Source: Triplophysa rosa
Lineage: Eukaryota > Chordata > Actinopteri > Cypriniformes > Nemacheilidae
DNA length: 64,000 nucleotides
Reading direction: 5' to 3'
Assembly: GCF_024868665.1 (NCBI RefSeq)
Contig: NC_079904.1
Location: 17,971,337 to 18,035,336 of the forward strand
Shown: positions 33,447 through 44,922 of the stretch, piece after piece
Position numbering within the stretch: the first letter of the stretch is position 1
How the letters are laid out: the number at the start of each line of letters is the position of its first letter
Made by a program: the position numbers and the translations under genes
The notes under the pieces: model-generated
What the model was told of the DNA's origin: nothing
What the model saw: the letters and a program-made list of their open reading frames with translations, nothing else
The model's database searches: none

Positions 33447-33716
33447 TTGGTTGACTATCCCCGTGGGGACAGTCCATAGGCGTAATGTTTTTATACTGTA
33501 CAAACTGTATATTCTATCCCCTATCCCTAACCCTATCCCTAAACCTAAAGATCATAGAACACTTTTTGCATTTTTAGATTTGTAAAAAATATTGTTCTGT
33601 ACAATTTATTAGCTTTTTTGCCCCTGGGACCTCAATTTTGGTCCCCACGGTGACACGAGTCCCCATGTGTTGGTGTGTATTCAGGTTTAGGTCCCCACCG
33701 GGATATACAAACATGA

Positions 33717-33760
<44 letters not shown>

Positions 33761-34036
33761 AGGCTTTGGTTGACTATCCCCGTGGGGACAGTCCATAGGC
33801 GTAATGTTTTTATACTGTACAAACTGTATATTCTATCCCCTATCCCTAACCCTATCCCTAAACCTAAAATCATAGAACACTTTTTGCATTTTTAGATTTG
33901 TAAAAAATATTGTTCTGTACAATTTATTAGCTTTTTTGCCCCTGGGGACCTCAATTTTGGTCCCCACGGTGACACGAGTCCCCATGTGTTGGTGTGTATT
34001 CAGGTTTAGGTCCCCACCGGGATATACAAACATGAA
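33445..34036. repeat. Tandem pair of about 275-bp units separated by a CA tract
   Basis: 33445-33719 and 33763-34036 are nearly identical, starting CTTTGGTTGACTATCCCCG and ending GGGATATACAAACATGAAC. A CA run (33720-33758) lies between them. Each unit contains the telomere-like stretch CCCTATCCCTAACCCTATCC. The pattern fits duplication by slippage or unequal exchange between flanking CA tracts. Confidence 0.92.

Positions 34037-34038
<2 letters not shown>

Positions 34039-34094
<56 letters not shown>
34039..34094. repeat. (CA)n microsatellite
   Basis: The third CA tract of the array, following the second repeat unit. Confidence 0.95.
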
Positions 34095-34096
<2 letters not shown>

Positions 34097-34440
34097 ACCC
34101 ACCACAATTGCCAATCATTAATTCATGCAGACTTAACCGAAGTGTAATTCCCAGGGGTTGAGGGGAGGGGGGTTTTTTTGGCTTCTGAAAGGAACAGAAA
34201 GGATAGGAACGGCATAAAATAGCAAATTTAATGATTTGATAAAGCCCTAATGCCACAAATTTCTTTGTCTTCGTTTTTTGCTCTGGGGCGTCCTCTGGAC
34301 AGAGTGGACGAGAACACACGATTCCACATTGTGTCACATGACGCAGGTCAGATCGCGCACACGACTCTACACGTCAACTGGTAGCTGTAGCACCACGAAC
34401 TAGCTAGCTTCATGAATGTGGTAAGAGATCAGAGAGAAAG

Positions 34441-34480
34441 GGAAGAGGAAAAAGAGAGGAGAGGAGAGAGAGAGAGAGAG

Positions 34481-34557
<77 letters not shown>
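34441..34557. repeat. (GA)n microsatellite
   Basis: A purine-only strand of more than 100 bases, almost pure GA in its second half. Such tracts can form triplex DNA. Confidence 0.95.
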
Positions 34558-34559
<2 letters not shown>

Positions 34560-37538
34560 TAGCATAGTAGCATAGCACTACTGCTTCCACTAAAGATGTA
34601 ATCTGTTTATGTCCTGTTTAACCCTTCCATGTTTTTTATCCTGATTTTTTATCTTGGACAAAAAGAAAATTATAACATGGCTCAAACATTTTAATAGACG
34701 TACATTCACTGAAAGGCCTGAGCCTTACCTTACCCTACAGTAACAGCCTAAATCTCTAATGGGAGTTAGTTGATGCAAAGTTACTTTGCTTTGACACTAT
34801 GATGTCCAAAATGGACTGTTTGTCTTTTTGTATTGTATTAGTTTAGCAATTATAATGTTTGGGTCTACACAACAACATGCAAAAACTGTACTCATACATC
34901 TGTATAAATACGATTGCAGACGCACAGTCAACTGCTTGCAGGGTTGCCATATCTGCATCTCAAAACCAGCCCAACAGCCATTAAAAGTAGTACAAAAACA
35001 GCCCAATATCCCTAGACAAAATACCAAAACGTTATTTTCATAACTACAATTATCTTACCTCAACAATGAGAAGAAAAAGCCTTTCATTTTTAACCTGAGA
35101 AAAAACAACCCACAGCAACCCCATGATGCACCATTTCAAGTAATAAATGTGAGTAAAAAGGTAGAGAAGGTTATAAACATTTAAACACACCATCCTATGA
35201 AACACACTATCTTCACACTCATGCACACACAAACATGCTTTAATTATTCCTACACATCATGTTTCATGTGCTATACAGTAGCCTAGTAGAGTTTGGTTGA
35301 GAAAACACTGTGGGTGGAAGGTGCTGGTGGTTTTACGTCGTGGAGCCACAAGGGTCACGATCCCGCCTCTAATACATCTGCTATTGCCATATCATAACCT
35401 TAATACAGCTTCACACGCTCTTATACTGAATACATTCAATTTCAGGAAACAGTATTACTGGCAATTTATGTATGCGGTATCGAGTACATTCCCGTAAAAA
35501 GCCACAGAGTGACATTTTGTGAAGAGTTCTGAAGAGTGTGAAAACACATTAGATCAAGGATTTCTTCATTAGGGCTTAATTAATGACATTATGGGGAAAA
35601 TGAGTGTTGTTTTTATGTTGTAATAAGATTACATAATTTCCATTTCACATTTATGTTCTTCATAGACAAGTACTTACAAGTACTATGCAAATAGTATGCA
35701 GTATGCAGAAAAAAGAAAGAGTTCACATGTCGCTCATCATTTTAGCATGCAGTTATATTAAATGCGGACTAGAGCTTTTAACCCTAAAAAGTTCTGCAAA
35801 AGCATGATAAAACACTATAAAAGTCCATATGACTTATATACTCAAAGTCTTATGCAGCCTCATGAGCTACTGAGTGAATCATTGTGCATCACAGTGCATT
35901 TGACAACTAAAACATTAAATAGTTTACTCAAGTAAAATTTTTTCAGCTTTGATCTATAGTTTTGAGTCATTTTCCAACAAGTTGTTTTTTTACTTTAACG
36001 TCATAAAGCATAAAAAACAGTTTTCAGTGGTCTTTTTTCAAATGCAAGCTTTTAAAACTAATGATAATGAGAAGAATGTCATATTTAAAATGTCTTTATC
36101 TTATAAGAGCTTTCTTCTGGTTATATTGTTGCCTGTGAATGACATAAATCAAGTGTTTCCTGACAGAACCTGAGGCAGGTTAACATTTTACGGCATTGTC
36201 GCCCCTCAGGTATCATTTCTGACTAAAGTCTTGACGTAATAGACTTTTGAAGAGTCCAATTAGTAAAGAGAAATGCCTGTCAATACACTATGTCATAATG
36301 GGAGCGTTCTGATCTTGTGGTTTGTGTTGACGTTTATTGGTTAGTGGATTGTGAAAAAATGCTGTAGGAGGCTGGAGTTTCTGGGTCTGCTCATTGCTTA
36401 TTACACTTGCATAGTCAATTACAGTAAACTCATGTTCAGGTACTTTTTGATCTTCAAATCAATGCTTCAATGCATTTCTACAAAGAACAGCATTTTTGTT
36501 TTACTGAAGATAACGGTGTTTGTGTATTTCTGGAATAGTGAGTCATACTTTTTGAGCTACCCTGTAAAAAACCTAAATTTTATCTAGCATATCGGGCTTT
36601 TGTGTCACATAAACTAAGAAATTTGAATTACTTTGAAACTACTGTCAGGCCAACAATATTAAACAATAGGCCAACAATAATGTCATCCCAACTAGCCTGA
36701 CTTTGTTGTCTAAAATAATATTTCTTATGGAACAATGCTGCTAATGCGTGAGCTCCCAAATAATAAAGTTAAGGTTTTTGAGTTTTTATTTCGCTGTTTT
36801 GTTGTTTCATTTAAACATATTTAAGAATAAAATAATGACAAATTAAAAATGACTAAAGAATTAGAGTCAAACCCAAATTTATTAAGACACCTTTAACATT
36901 TCTCACATAACCACAGTTTATTCGCTATAGTTTAGAAAATGGTAATAAAATATAACAAGAACTCAGAGTTAAAATCTATCATCTTGATAATGACATATTA
37001 CTATGATAGAAAAAAGGTATGTAATGGATTATGTTGAATAGCTGTCAAATTTAAATACACAATTTGATAATAACAATTTAGGGCAACCAATTGACCCTTA
37101 CCCTGGAGTTTGATTGACAGGCTACTGGACCAATCATAACCCCCCATCCCCCCCGTTGCTATTCGCCATTTTGTCAGACATATAGTGTCAGACCATAGTT
37201 TAACTGGCTGCGCATAATGCAGTTTTAAAAAGTCCTTCGCGATTGTTGCTGGCCGTCACACTGTACGAACATGATCCCAGCTAAACGTCATGACACTGTG
37301 GAATCTTAGTTGTCATAATGTACAACAATAAAGACTTCTTAAAACAGACTTATACATAAGAGTTTTACCTCATAGACTGTCATATGATCCGTGCTGAAGG
37401 ACCTGCATCTCATCAACACTGCCAGAATTAAAATGTGATCTTTATGGTCATAATCACAGTTTCACCCATTGCCTAAAAGTATCAGAAACCAATTGCGCTA
37501 TCCAGACGTTATGTCGTTACAGCAAGCACAGTAAGTTA
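34558..37538. other. No recognised gene
   Basis: Three kilobases of AT-rich, largely non-repetitive DNA. Small frames (34828-35043, 35949-36173, 36351-36587) lack domains and splice context. Confidence 0.4.
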
Positions 37539-37546
37539 GGCTAGAG
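37539..37546. repeat. hAT target-site duplication GGCTAGAG (left)
   Basis: The same 8 bp recur at 41001-41008. Confidence 0.92.
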
Positions 37547-37721
37547 CAGTGGTCGGGAACCCTATGGCTCTTTTCAAAAATCTTGTGGCTCGCCAGGTAT
37601 CTTACCCTTCACCTGTCACATTTACATCTGTTTCCCTATTTAGTTTTCTCCGGTTTTGCCATTGGATTACCTTCATCTCATTCGTTTACCGGAACCGTAA
37701 CAGAAGACAAGACCTCCAGAA

Positions 37722-38186
37722 ATGGAAAGAAAAGGCTCTTCAGAGGCTGCCCTGCTGGAGCTAAGGCAGGATGGCCAGCCAATGGAGAGCTATGTGGAGG
37801 AGTTTGTTGGATTGTGCTATCTGGTGAGTTGGAGCGATTCCTTTCTTAACCACTTATTTTTGACTGGCCTGGATGACGATCTGCTCGTCCTCATTGTGCT
37901 TCCCGTCGCAGATGAGTTTCCGCTGGAGGACTTTATTAATTTAGTCCTCCAAGCGATGGGCTCTGCATTCTGCACCGGGAGAGCGGATGAGGACTTGAGC
38001 GATCGTCATACAGAGCCAGTCAATAGCGGGGAATCGGCTCCGGCTCACCCCATAGCCATTCCGCACTCCTTCACAACGCCTCATCGCCATTGGAAACGGC
38101 ATGGGTGCCCCCGAACCAGAGGCCAGCCAGCCACCATCCTCCAGCACGGAGACCTCACCAGACGTCACCACGGACGGAGAGCCTAA
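37722..38186 (+). pseudogene. Gag-like ORF of the non-autonomous element
   Basis: It starts MERKGSSEAALLELRQDGQP, 20 bp after the LTR, as in the Sushi-type element. The block SYVEEFVGLCYLVSWSDSFL then LFLTGLDDDLLVLIVLP has the helical capsid pattern of retrotransposon Gag. No zinc knuckle is present, and after about residue 110 the frame appears to be lost, since the proline/glutamate-rich continuation (EPEASQPPSSSTETSP) lies in another frame from 38101. It may package element RNA in particles made by a relative. Confidence 0.65.
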
Positions 38187-38419
38187 GCCCATCGCGACAC
38201 CAAAGCCAGTATGCGACCCCGCGACTGAGCCTGAGTTCGCCCTGGAGCATGAGCCCCGAGATGCGTCTGACCAGGTGCGTGAGCCGGCTACACCGTGCAT
38301 CGCCGTGGAGTTCTGGTGGACTACGAGGGCTGCGAGGGAAGCCCCGCCCATACTCCCGCCGCTAAGGGTGAGCTACAAACGGCCTCTGAACTTTTAGACT
38401 GGACAAATCACATTGACTA

Positions 38420-39040
38420 TTGGCTGCTGCCGTCCCCGCTAATCCCGCCCAGCGCTTCCACGTCTCCGCTGGGTGTCCCAGCATCCCTCTGGCTTCACCA
38501 GGCTCCCTCGTACCTCCGGCTCCCGCTTGGTCAGTCGTCGACCATCTGCCGCCTCGGGGCTCCGTTCCTCTGGCTACACCTCATCTCTCCGCCCCTTCTG
38601 TGTTGTCAGGCTCCTCCTTCCCCTCGGCTCCTCCTCAGTCCTCACTCGCACTGGCTCCGCCGCGGTTTCCCTTGGCCACGCCTTCGCCTTGGTCGCCTAA
38701 GCTATCAGCTTTGCCTCGGACCTTCAGACCTTCGGTGTCACCTAGGCTCTCCAAATGCGTGGCAACACCCTGGACTCCTCCGGTGTCTTCTCTGTCACTC
38801 GTCACCAGGGTTTCGTCAGTCTGCTCTCCACCATGGCTCCTCCCTCCATCGACACCACCCTGGGACCTCCTCCTGGCTGGCATCTGGATCATCCTCCTGC
38901 TAACGCTGCTCTGGACACCTCCCCAGCCCTATGGACTACCTCCTGCATTCTTCCCTTGGTCAACCCCGCGTCCACCACCTGAGATCCCACCCCCCCTCCT
39001 CTGTGGTTCTACGGCGCGAGGTCGCGCCTTCCGGGGGGGG
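38420..39040 (+). pseudogene. Proline/serine-rich ORF of the non-autonomous element
   Basis: A frame of more than 200 codons dominated by Pro, Ser and Leu, with a hydrophobic stretch LLLAGIWIILLLTLLW that could span a membrane. Low complexity makes a real protein uncertain; GC-rich pyrimidine-heavy DNA is often open by chance. It runs to the G-rich polypurine tract (CCGGGGGGGGAG, about 39031-39042). Confidence 0.35.
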
Positions 39041-39045
39041 AGTTA

Positions 39046-39332
39046 TATCACATTTACGTCTGTTTCCCTATTTAATTTTCTCCGGTTTTGCCATTGGACT
39101 TAATTTTGCCACGATCCCTTACCTGTATCTCGTTTGTTTAACTCGCACCTGTTAGTTGTTATCGTCATCACTTGTACACTATTTAGCCACTGCCTTTTTC
39201 ATTTGTTCTTTGTCTTGTCTACAGTGTGTTAACTGCCTTGTTGGAGTTCTGTTTATTTGTGTCGAGTGCTTTCATTAAATATATTCTCACTGTGGACTAC
39301 CTTCGTCTCCTTCGTCTACCAGAACCGAAACA
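39046..39332 (+). repeat. 3' LTR of the gag-only element
   Basis: It begins TATCACATTTAC (TG changed to TA) and ends CCAGAACCGAAACA. The 5' partner reads TGTCACATTTAC and ends GGAACCGTAACA. It contains GTCTTGTCTAC, the candidate self-primer, and ATTAAA near 39275. Confidence 0.8.
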
Positions 39333-39710
39333 TCACCACAGGGGCATAGCTACATGGTGGCCATGGGTTGCCACAGCTACCCCTGAATGATGGATGGCCA
39401 CCTATCTGGCCACCTCTGTTGTGCAAAGCAGTTATAAGATGTGTGTCGGAGTTTACGGAGTGCTGCGCAGATCATTTAGCGTATGCACTGAAAGTAACGC
39501 AAGAACATTACTCTTGCGTTAATATGATGTTATACACTGACGCACTGATGCAAACAGTCTGAGCGCTATAGCTGAACAGCTGCTAACCGCTTCGTGACAG
39601 TGTACTGTCTGTGTACCATGGAAATTCATCGTGAGCAGAAGGATCAGGTCAGTAAAATCAGTCTTGTTTAACTGGATTTCATTCATTAATTACATTTTCT
39701 AGAAAGTTTA

Positions 39711-40350
39711 AGTTGCGGTTTAAGAGTTTAAGAGTGCAACACTGCCGTGTCTGCAATGTTGACCCTACCGTGTCAACATTAGACACGGCAGGGAAGCAAT
39801 ACAGGAAATGAGAGGGGCGGGGCCAATGACCAGACACGAGAAAGCACACGAGATGTAAAAACGTAAACAACCCATGGCTTTCTCACATAGAACCTAAGGG
39901 CTCCATCCCGATCCTGCTACACGACTAGAAATACAGAAACAAGAAGGCAGGACCGTGACAGAGCCCCCCCTTAATGAACACCCCCAGGTGTTCACCAAGG
40001 GGTCGACTAACAAGACAGGCCGGCTGGATGTTGCAATGTTCACAGTGTTGCACTCACAGGGGAACGTGGAACAAACACATCAAACGCAACAGCACAGGAC
40101 AATGAAACATGAGGGCATTAAATAGGAAAGACAAACGAAGGATAATTGATGAGGCCAGGTGGGAAACATTAGACACGGCAGGGAAGCAATACAGGAAACA
40201 AGAGGGGCGGGGCCAATGATAAGACACGAGAAAGCACATGAGATGTAAAAACGTAAACAACCCATGGCTTTCTCACATAGAACCTAAGGGCTCCATCCCG
40301 ATCCTGCCACATGACTAGAAATACAGAAACAAGAAGGCAGGACCATGACA
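39711..40350 (-). mobile_element. Two LTR copies with almost no interior
   Basis: 39781-39960 and 40171-40350 are direct repeats offset by 390 bp. The right one extends to 40029 and has TG...CA ends (TGTTGCAATG to CCATGACA on the plus strand). Between them, GAGCCCCCCCTTA (39961-39973) is a polypurine tract on the minus strand, next to the second LTR. The arrangement is a minus-strand LTR element whose coding interior is deleted. The left LTR is rearranged beyond 39776 and no target duplication was found. Confidence 0.7.
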
Positions 40351-40409
40351 GAAGACATTGAAAGATGTTAAAGTTTTTGCAATAGCTCTTTTGCAAAAAT
40401 AAATTAACC

Positions 40410-40948
40410 TGTCATGCTCGGAGGCGGACACGAGGACACAGGAACAGAGGACCCAATCGCAGACAGCGGGTAAGGGGTAAATAATGACTTTAATGACATT
40501 AATACAAATGAGAAACAAACACCCACGAGGGGTTAACAAAACATAACAGCTAGGGTAGGAACAGGAACATAGTCTCACTACCCTAAACTGGACTAGACTA
40601 TAAACAACATAAGACATGACTACAATTCACTAAACTAGACTTACATACACTTCAGGACAAGGCGGGTGACACGGACACACGGCAAAGCAATCGGGAATGA
40701 CCCAGCACAAGACAGAAGACACAGGGGCATTAAATAAGGGGACAAATCAAGAGGGAACAGCTGAGGGGCATGAAATCAAAACGAGCACTAACGAGGAAAC
40801 AAGAGGGTAGGAACAAAGACATGACTGAATAGAGCTTATGGAAGGCCAAATGGGCTAAAATGACTCTCTCCACATAAAACAAGAGGTTCTGTCATGGTTC
40901 TGCCACTAGGTCAAGAAAAGCAAGACAAGACGGGACAGAACCATGACA
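40410..40948 (-). mobile_element. Solo LTR
   Basis: Ends TGTCATGCTCGG and CAGAACCATGACA have TG...CA form, with TAACC duplicated at 40405-40409 and 40949-40953. AATAAAGTC-type poly(A) context and the LTR start (TGTCATGGTTCTG) read on the minus strand. No internal region is present, as after LTR-LTR recombination. Confidence 0.9.
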
Positions 40949-41276
40949 TAACCAAAACTGGAAAAATGGCTCTTTGGTTTAAAAAGGTTCCCGACCCCTG
41001 GGCTAGAGCTTCAATCTTTATTCTGCTTACTTCATTCCGAGTGGCTTCCACATCCTGAATATATACTTAAAATGCATATAGCAGACTTTCTTATTGCTTT
41101 TGGCTGAAAGTACGCTGCATTTTTCCCCCAGAAATGCTTGTTTCACAATCAATTTTCTTTAGCGCAGTTTGGCTGATGTTGGACATAGCATTACCAAGTA
41201 ATGCTTAATTTTGTTCAGTCTGTGGTGTACAAAGGATGTATTAGCAATTAAAGAAAAACACTTAAGCAAAACATGG

Positions 41277-41602
41277 TGTAACAAGGTTCAATAGAAGGGA
41301 AGGAAGGAGGCGGGAACCGGCGAACATTTAACAAACTTTAATACAAAATAAACAAACAATAATTCAGCAAATAAAATGCCGGCAGCCACCTCACGGTCGA
41401 CTGCCGGCCACACGTACATAAACAAACTTAACTTCCGGGCCCGGTCCTCTCTCGTCGGCAGTCCCGTCGCTCGTCCTCTTATGCTCCCTAGCTCCCCGTG
41501 AGGCATGCGGGACCGGTGCGCGTACAGCTGACACTCATTATCACTCACGCCATCGGCCCCGCCTTCCTGCCCCACGGCTCTCGTCCCGCCTTCCTCGCTA
41601 CA
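41277..41602 (-). mobile_element. Solo LTR (different family)
   Basis: On the minus strand it runs TGTAGCGAGGAAGGCGGG to CAAGGTTGTTACA-type end with TG...CA borders. CATGG is duplicated at 41272-41276 and 41603-41607. GC-rich promoter half and AT-rich poly(A) half (ATTAAAG) fit an LTR. The insertion site continues as one sequence across the duplication. Confidence 0.9.
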
Positions 41603-41868
41603 CATGGTCAGGTCAAAGTGTCTGAATAATTTGGTCCCAAATTTGTATTAATTTTACTGGTAGTCCACTGTATGAAGAATTTTTCGGTATAATATATCAC
41701 AGTTGACTTTATTTTGCTATCCTCACTTACATAAATGGACTACAGTGTCCTAAATGTGGCACAAAGTAAAGTCATTGTCTGTACTGACACAGTCACACTA
41801 TTTTTAGAAAATGTTGACATAAGCTAACAAAGTGTGAACCTGTCATTACCGACAGTAATTACACACAA

Positions 41869-41879
41869 ACACACACACA

Positions 41880-41923
<44 letters not shown>

Positions 41924-41930
41924 CACACAC
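41869..41930. repeat. (CA)n/(GCAC)n microsatellite
   Basis: CA dinucleotides with a central run of GCAC tetranucleotides. Confidence 0.95.
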
Positions 41931-43706
41931 CGCTGAGTGACTAAACAGCCTTTTCTGAATTACCACACTCATTTGCTCTGTAGAAAAGAGACTGTTGCCT
42001 TTATTCCACAAGTACACATAAAATGTTATCCAATATTAATCTTTTAAATAAGAACGCAAAGTCATGTTCTAAAGTATTCCCTAATTCAGCCTGCTGGAAC
42101 AACTTGAGGTAAATTTCAGCTGTGGATTCACCAAAGACCCATGATTAAGGGCAAGTCCATTTTGGAAATTAACTGTGACCCAAAATGCTTGACAGAACAA
42201 GTCAGTTCCTGTTCAATTCAGGCCTTATCAAGTAATCGGTACCAGCTCCGCTTACCTCTGACTATTAACTATACACAACACGACGGGCTCCGGTTTACCA
42301 TTAGAGTTCGCGGCCAAGATAACAAGCTTGATACAAAGAGCGCAGAATCAGGGCAGTATGGCCTGGCTAATTACAAGAGCACAAATAAAGTAGCTCTCCC
42401 AGCTTGGTACATCAATAATGTAGAGTGCTGCTATCCACAACCTGGGCCAACTAGACAGATTCAGGACATTCACTGTAGCCTTTGTCAAGAAAGGCTTTCC
42501 ATGTCTACTGTTTTTCTCTCTCAAAGACAGTGTTATCACTTATATACTTTGCGGTCGGTAGAGGACAACAAATGACTCAATTATCTGCCGTTTTTTTATG
42601 TAAGATAAAATATTCTTTAGGGGTCCTGAGTAAACTCCCAGAACTGCAAATGATGTAAGCCTCGACTTTAAATGCACTATGGAAAAAAACAATCAGACTT
42701 GTTTGTACATCTAATAAATTATTCATCTAGCAGTTTTGAAATGGATTTAGATTGTTAAATCATTCATTTTCTGGTCTCGGCAAATGTTTGAGTGGAGGCT
42801 GCACTTAAAGTTAACACTTTTAACTAAAGTTTATTACTATAGTTCAGTAATTTATTCACCACAGCCTTGCATAGCCAGATCTTTATAATGGAACCAGTGT
42901 CGCTTTGAATGGCCAAGGACCACCCAAGAGGCTATATGACTGACAGGTAAAGCAACCAATCATGTTTTGTTTTGTGCCGCATCATATTTAGATATTTAGG
43001 AACGTGGAAATGTCCCCACAGTAACCAGTCTGCATTCTCAAACCTGTCAAAAGTTACGAACAGCAATGTTTATGAGTTTAATGCCATGAATTCAGCCGTA
43101 AATTTGAGTAATTCAGCATTTAATTGATTGTTATGAATTCTCATGGTTACTGATGTAAACACTACAGCTACACCATCTGACAGCTTTGAGTTGTTTCCAG
43201 GCAGACCGGTAAAGAACGAGACACACGTCAACCACAAATCCTGTAGAATTCAACCAATCAGAGGACAACTTTGAATCTGCTGAAGTGTTTCCAGTTAAGT
43301 GTGCCGTATGCACCAGCCATTCAGCCAACGACCTGTGGGTGTTACGTTTGAGACTAGTTTTATCACAACTTGAGAACAATGTCTGGGTTTCTGAAATGCT
43401 TCAGTCAAAGTCGGTCATGAAATTGGTATGTTATTATCGTCCAGAGCAGGCATTCATCTCCAAAAGCTGTGTTTATTGTGTCTGTGCCCTTTGTGTGAAA
43501 TACAAGTAAATTACTGTGTATTTTGTTTAGAACAATTAGCTACAGTGGCTTAATCTGTTGCAGAAATGGTTTTTTTTTATATTTATAAGGAAGGTAAGAT
43601 TTTGCTCTTATGACTCACTGGATGGTTTATTCACCAATGTTTCATACAATATTCCAATTCTGCACCACTAAATGTGTAACTTTGGATGGAAACATATGTA
43701 ACGTGT

Positions 43707-43744
<38 letters not shown>

Positions 43745-44696
43745 TGTACGTATATATCTTAAACATAAATCACACCATAAACTGTCATAGAAATGTTGTG
43801 TGGAACTGATATGACAAATTTCATATCCCAAACACTCTCCTGCTGGTTCCAGACTGTTTAGCGAGGGCCATTTTCATAACTTTAAAACAAGTAGTTTTGT
43901 TTATTTATATTTGTTAAAACTACAAGCACAGTGTCTGCTCCAGACCCTCCAGCGGGCCTCATTCTAGTTTGCATATGACAGAAGAGTCATGACAAGCACA
44001 CACACACACAATTCAATTTTCATTGTGATCCTTTTTTGGCTCTGCTTGCTGTGTGAGCCCAGACTAATGAAATGAGCTCTCTCTCTGTGTCTATGTGGAG
44101 GTCAGCGAGTACATGTAGGGCGTAATTGATGTCTACAGTAATGGGGGAGGGTTGTGGGTAAAAAGGTGAGTTATTGATGTCTGTGTGACTAGTTGTCATG
44201 TTTAGGTCACTTTGGCTAAGTACCAACTGAATATTCAGCATCTGGCTCAAGGGCACAGGAAACAGACCGTAGGATGGGCAACAGGACAGAACGCGGTGCA
44301 GACAGTCAGAAATGGAAAGGAGCAGAAGACAAAGGGACAATCCATCAACCGCTTTTATCACTGCAGAGCAAGGGCTAGAGAGAAAAGTACAGGGAACTTA
44401 CCAAAAGAAACACCATTCGGTAAATCTAATCATTTACTGAAAAACTTCACACCAATTTCTCCATCTCCCACACCAAAACCTCAAAGCAAATGCTAAATGA
44501 AAAATGGACACCCTCATCCAAATAACAGCAGACGTATTACATTACATGAGGCTTAAAATGCTTGACTGTCTTTATATAGTATTTACAAAGATGTCACAAC
44601 TAAACTAAATGTAAGGACGGCCACTTCCCTCAAGCCAATGCTGATAGTCTAAACAATTATAATATATGAATATTATAAAAAATATGATTTTTTTTC
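41931..44696. other. No recognised gene; one unassigned ORF
   Basis: The 144-codon plus-strand frame at 42141-42575 is the longest outside mobile elements. It has no low-complexity bias, signal peptide or domain I recognise, and no splice-site context was established. A (TA)n tract lies at 43707-43742. The minus-strand frame 44020-44361 is likewise unassigned. Confidence 0.35.
43707..43742. repeat. (TA)n microsatellite
   Basis: A perfect TA tract. Confidence 0.95.
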
Positions 44697-44922
44697 TTAC
44701 ACAAACCCTCTGTTGCTTCAGAAGACCCATTTATAAACCTGACTTTTATGATAGATAAATGTGATTTTGAAGATTGAACATCATTCAATGGCATTACAAA
44801 GACAATGAGAGCCAGCATATTATTTAAATCAGCTGCTGTTGAGCTGAATAAAGTCTTGTACATCTGGTATGACGTGTGTGAATTATAAGAGAATTTTATT
44901 TTTGGATAAACTATTCCTTTAA
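44697..44922. mobile_element. Partial TTAAAGGG-type MITE
   Basis: The right end AACTATTCCTTTAA matches the family terminus. The left end is not preserved. Confidence 0.55.

Larger units (their letters stand above)
37614..39332 (+). mobile_element. Gag-only, non-autonomous LTR retrotransposon
   Basis: TCACC flanks both sides (37609-37613 and 39333-39337). The 3' LTR is 39046-39332. The 5' LTR (37614-37702) is the same sequence with about 200 bp deleted internally. The inside holds a gag-like frame and a proline-rich frame but no protease, RT or integrase. GAAGACAAGAC (37703) after the 5' LTR matches the reverse complement of LTR sequence GTCTTGTCTAC (39212) at 10 of 11 bases, hinting at Tf1/Sushi-type self-priming with enzymes supplied in trans. 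Confidence 0.8.
37547..41000. mobile_element. hAT element hosting three LTR-type insertions
   Basis: The ends CAGTGGTCGGGAACC and (reverse complement of the right end) CAGGGGTCGGGAACC match at 14 of 15 positions, begin with CAG, and are flanked by an exact 8-bp duplication, all diagnostic of hAT. Most of the 3.45 kb comes from later insertions (37614-39332, about 39711-40350 and 40410-40948). No hAT transposase was recognised in the remainder, so it is non-autonomous. Confidence 0.9.

Noticed and set aside
33518..33546. Interstitial telomere
   Set aside because: CCCTAA-like units are few and irregular and belong to a repeat unit that occurs twice here; there is no true telomeric array.
34934..35045. 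Relation between 34934-35045 and 45530-45620 (both start GTTGCCA..TCTGC)
   Set aside because: Similarity fades after a few short matches, so a shared repeat family could not be supported.
42141..42575. Single-exon host gene of 144 codons
   Set aside because: No domain, no start context, no promoter or poly(A) evidence. Chance cannot be excluded at this length in DNA of this composition.
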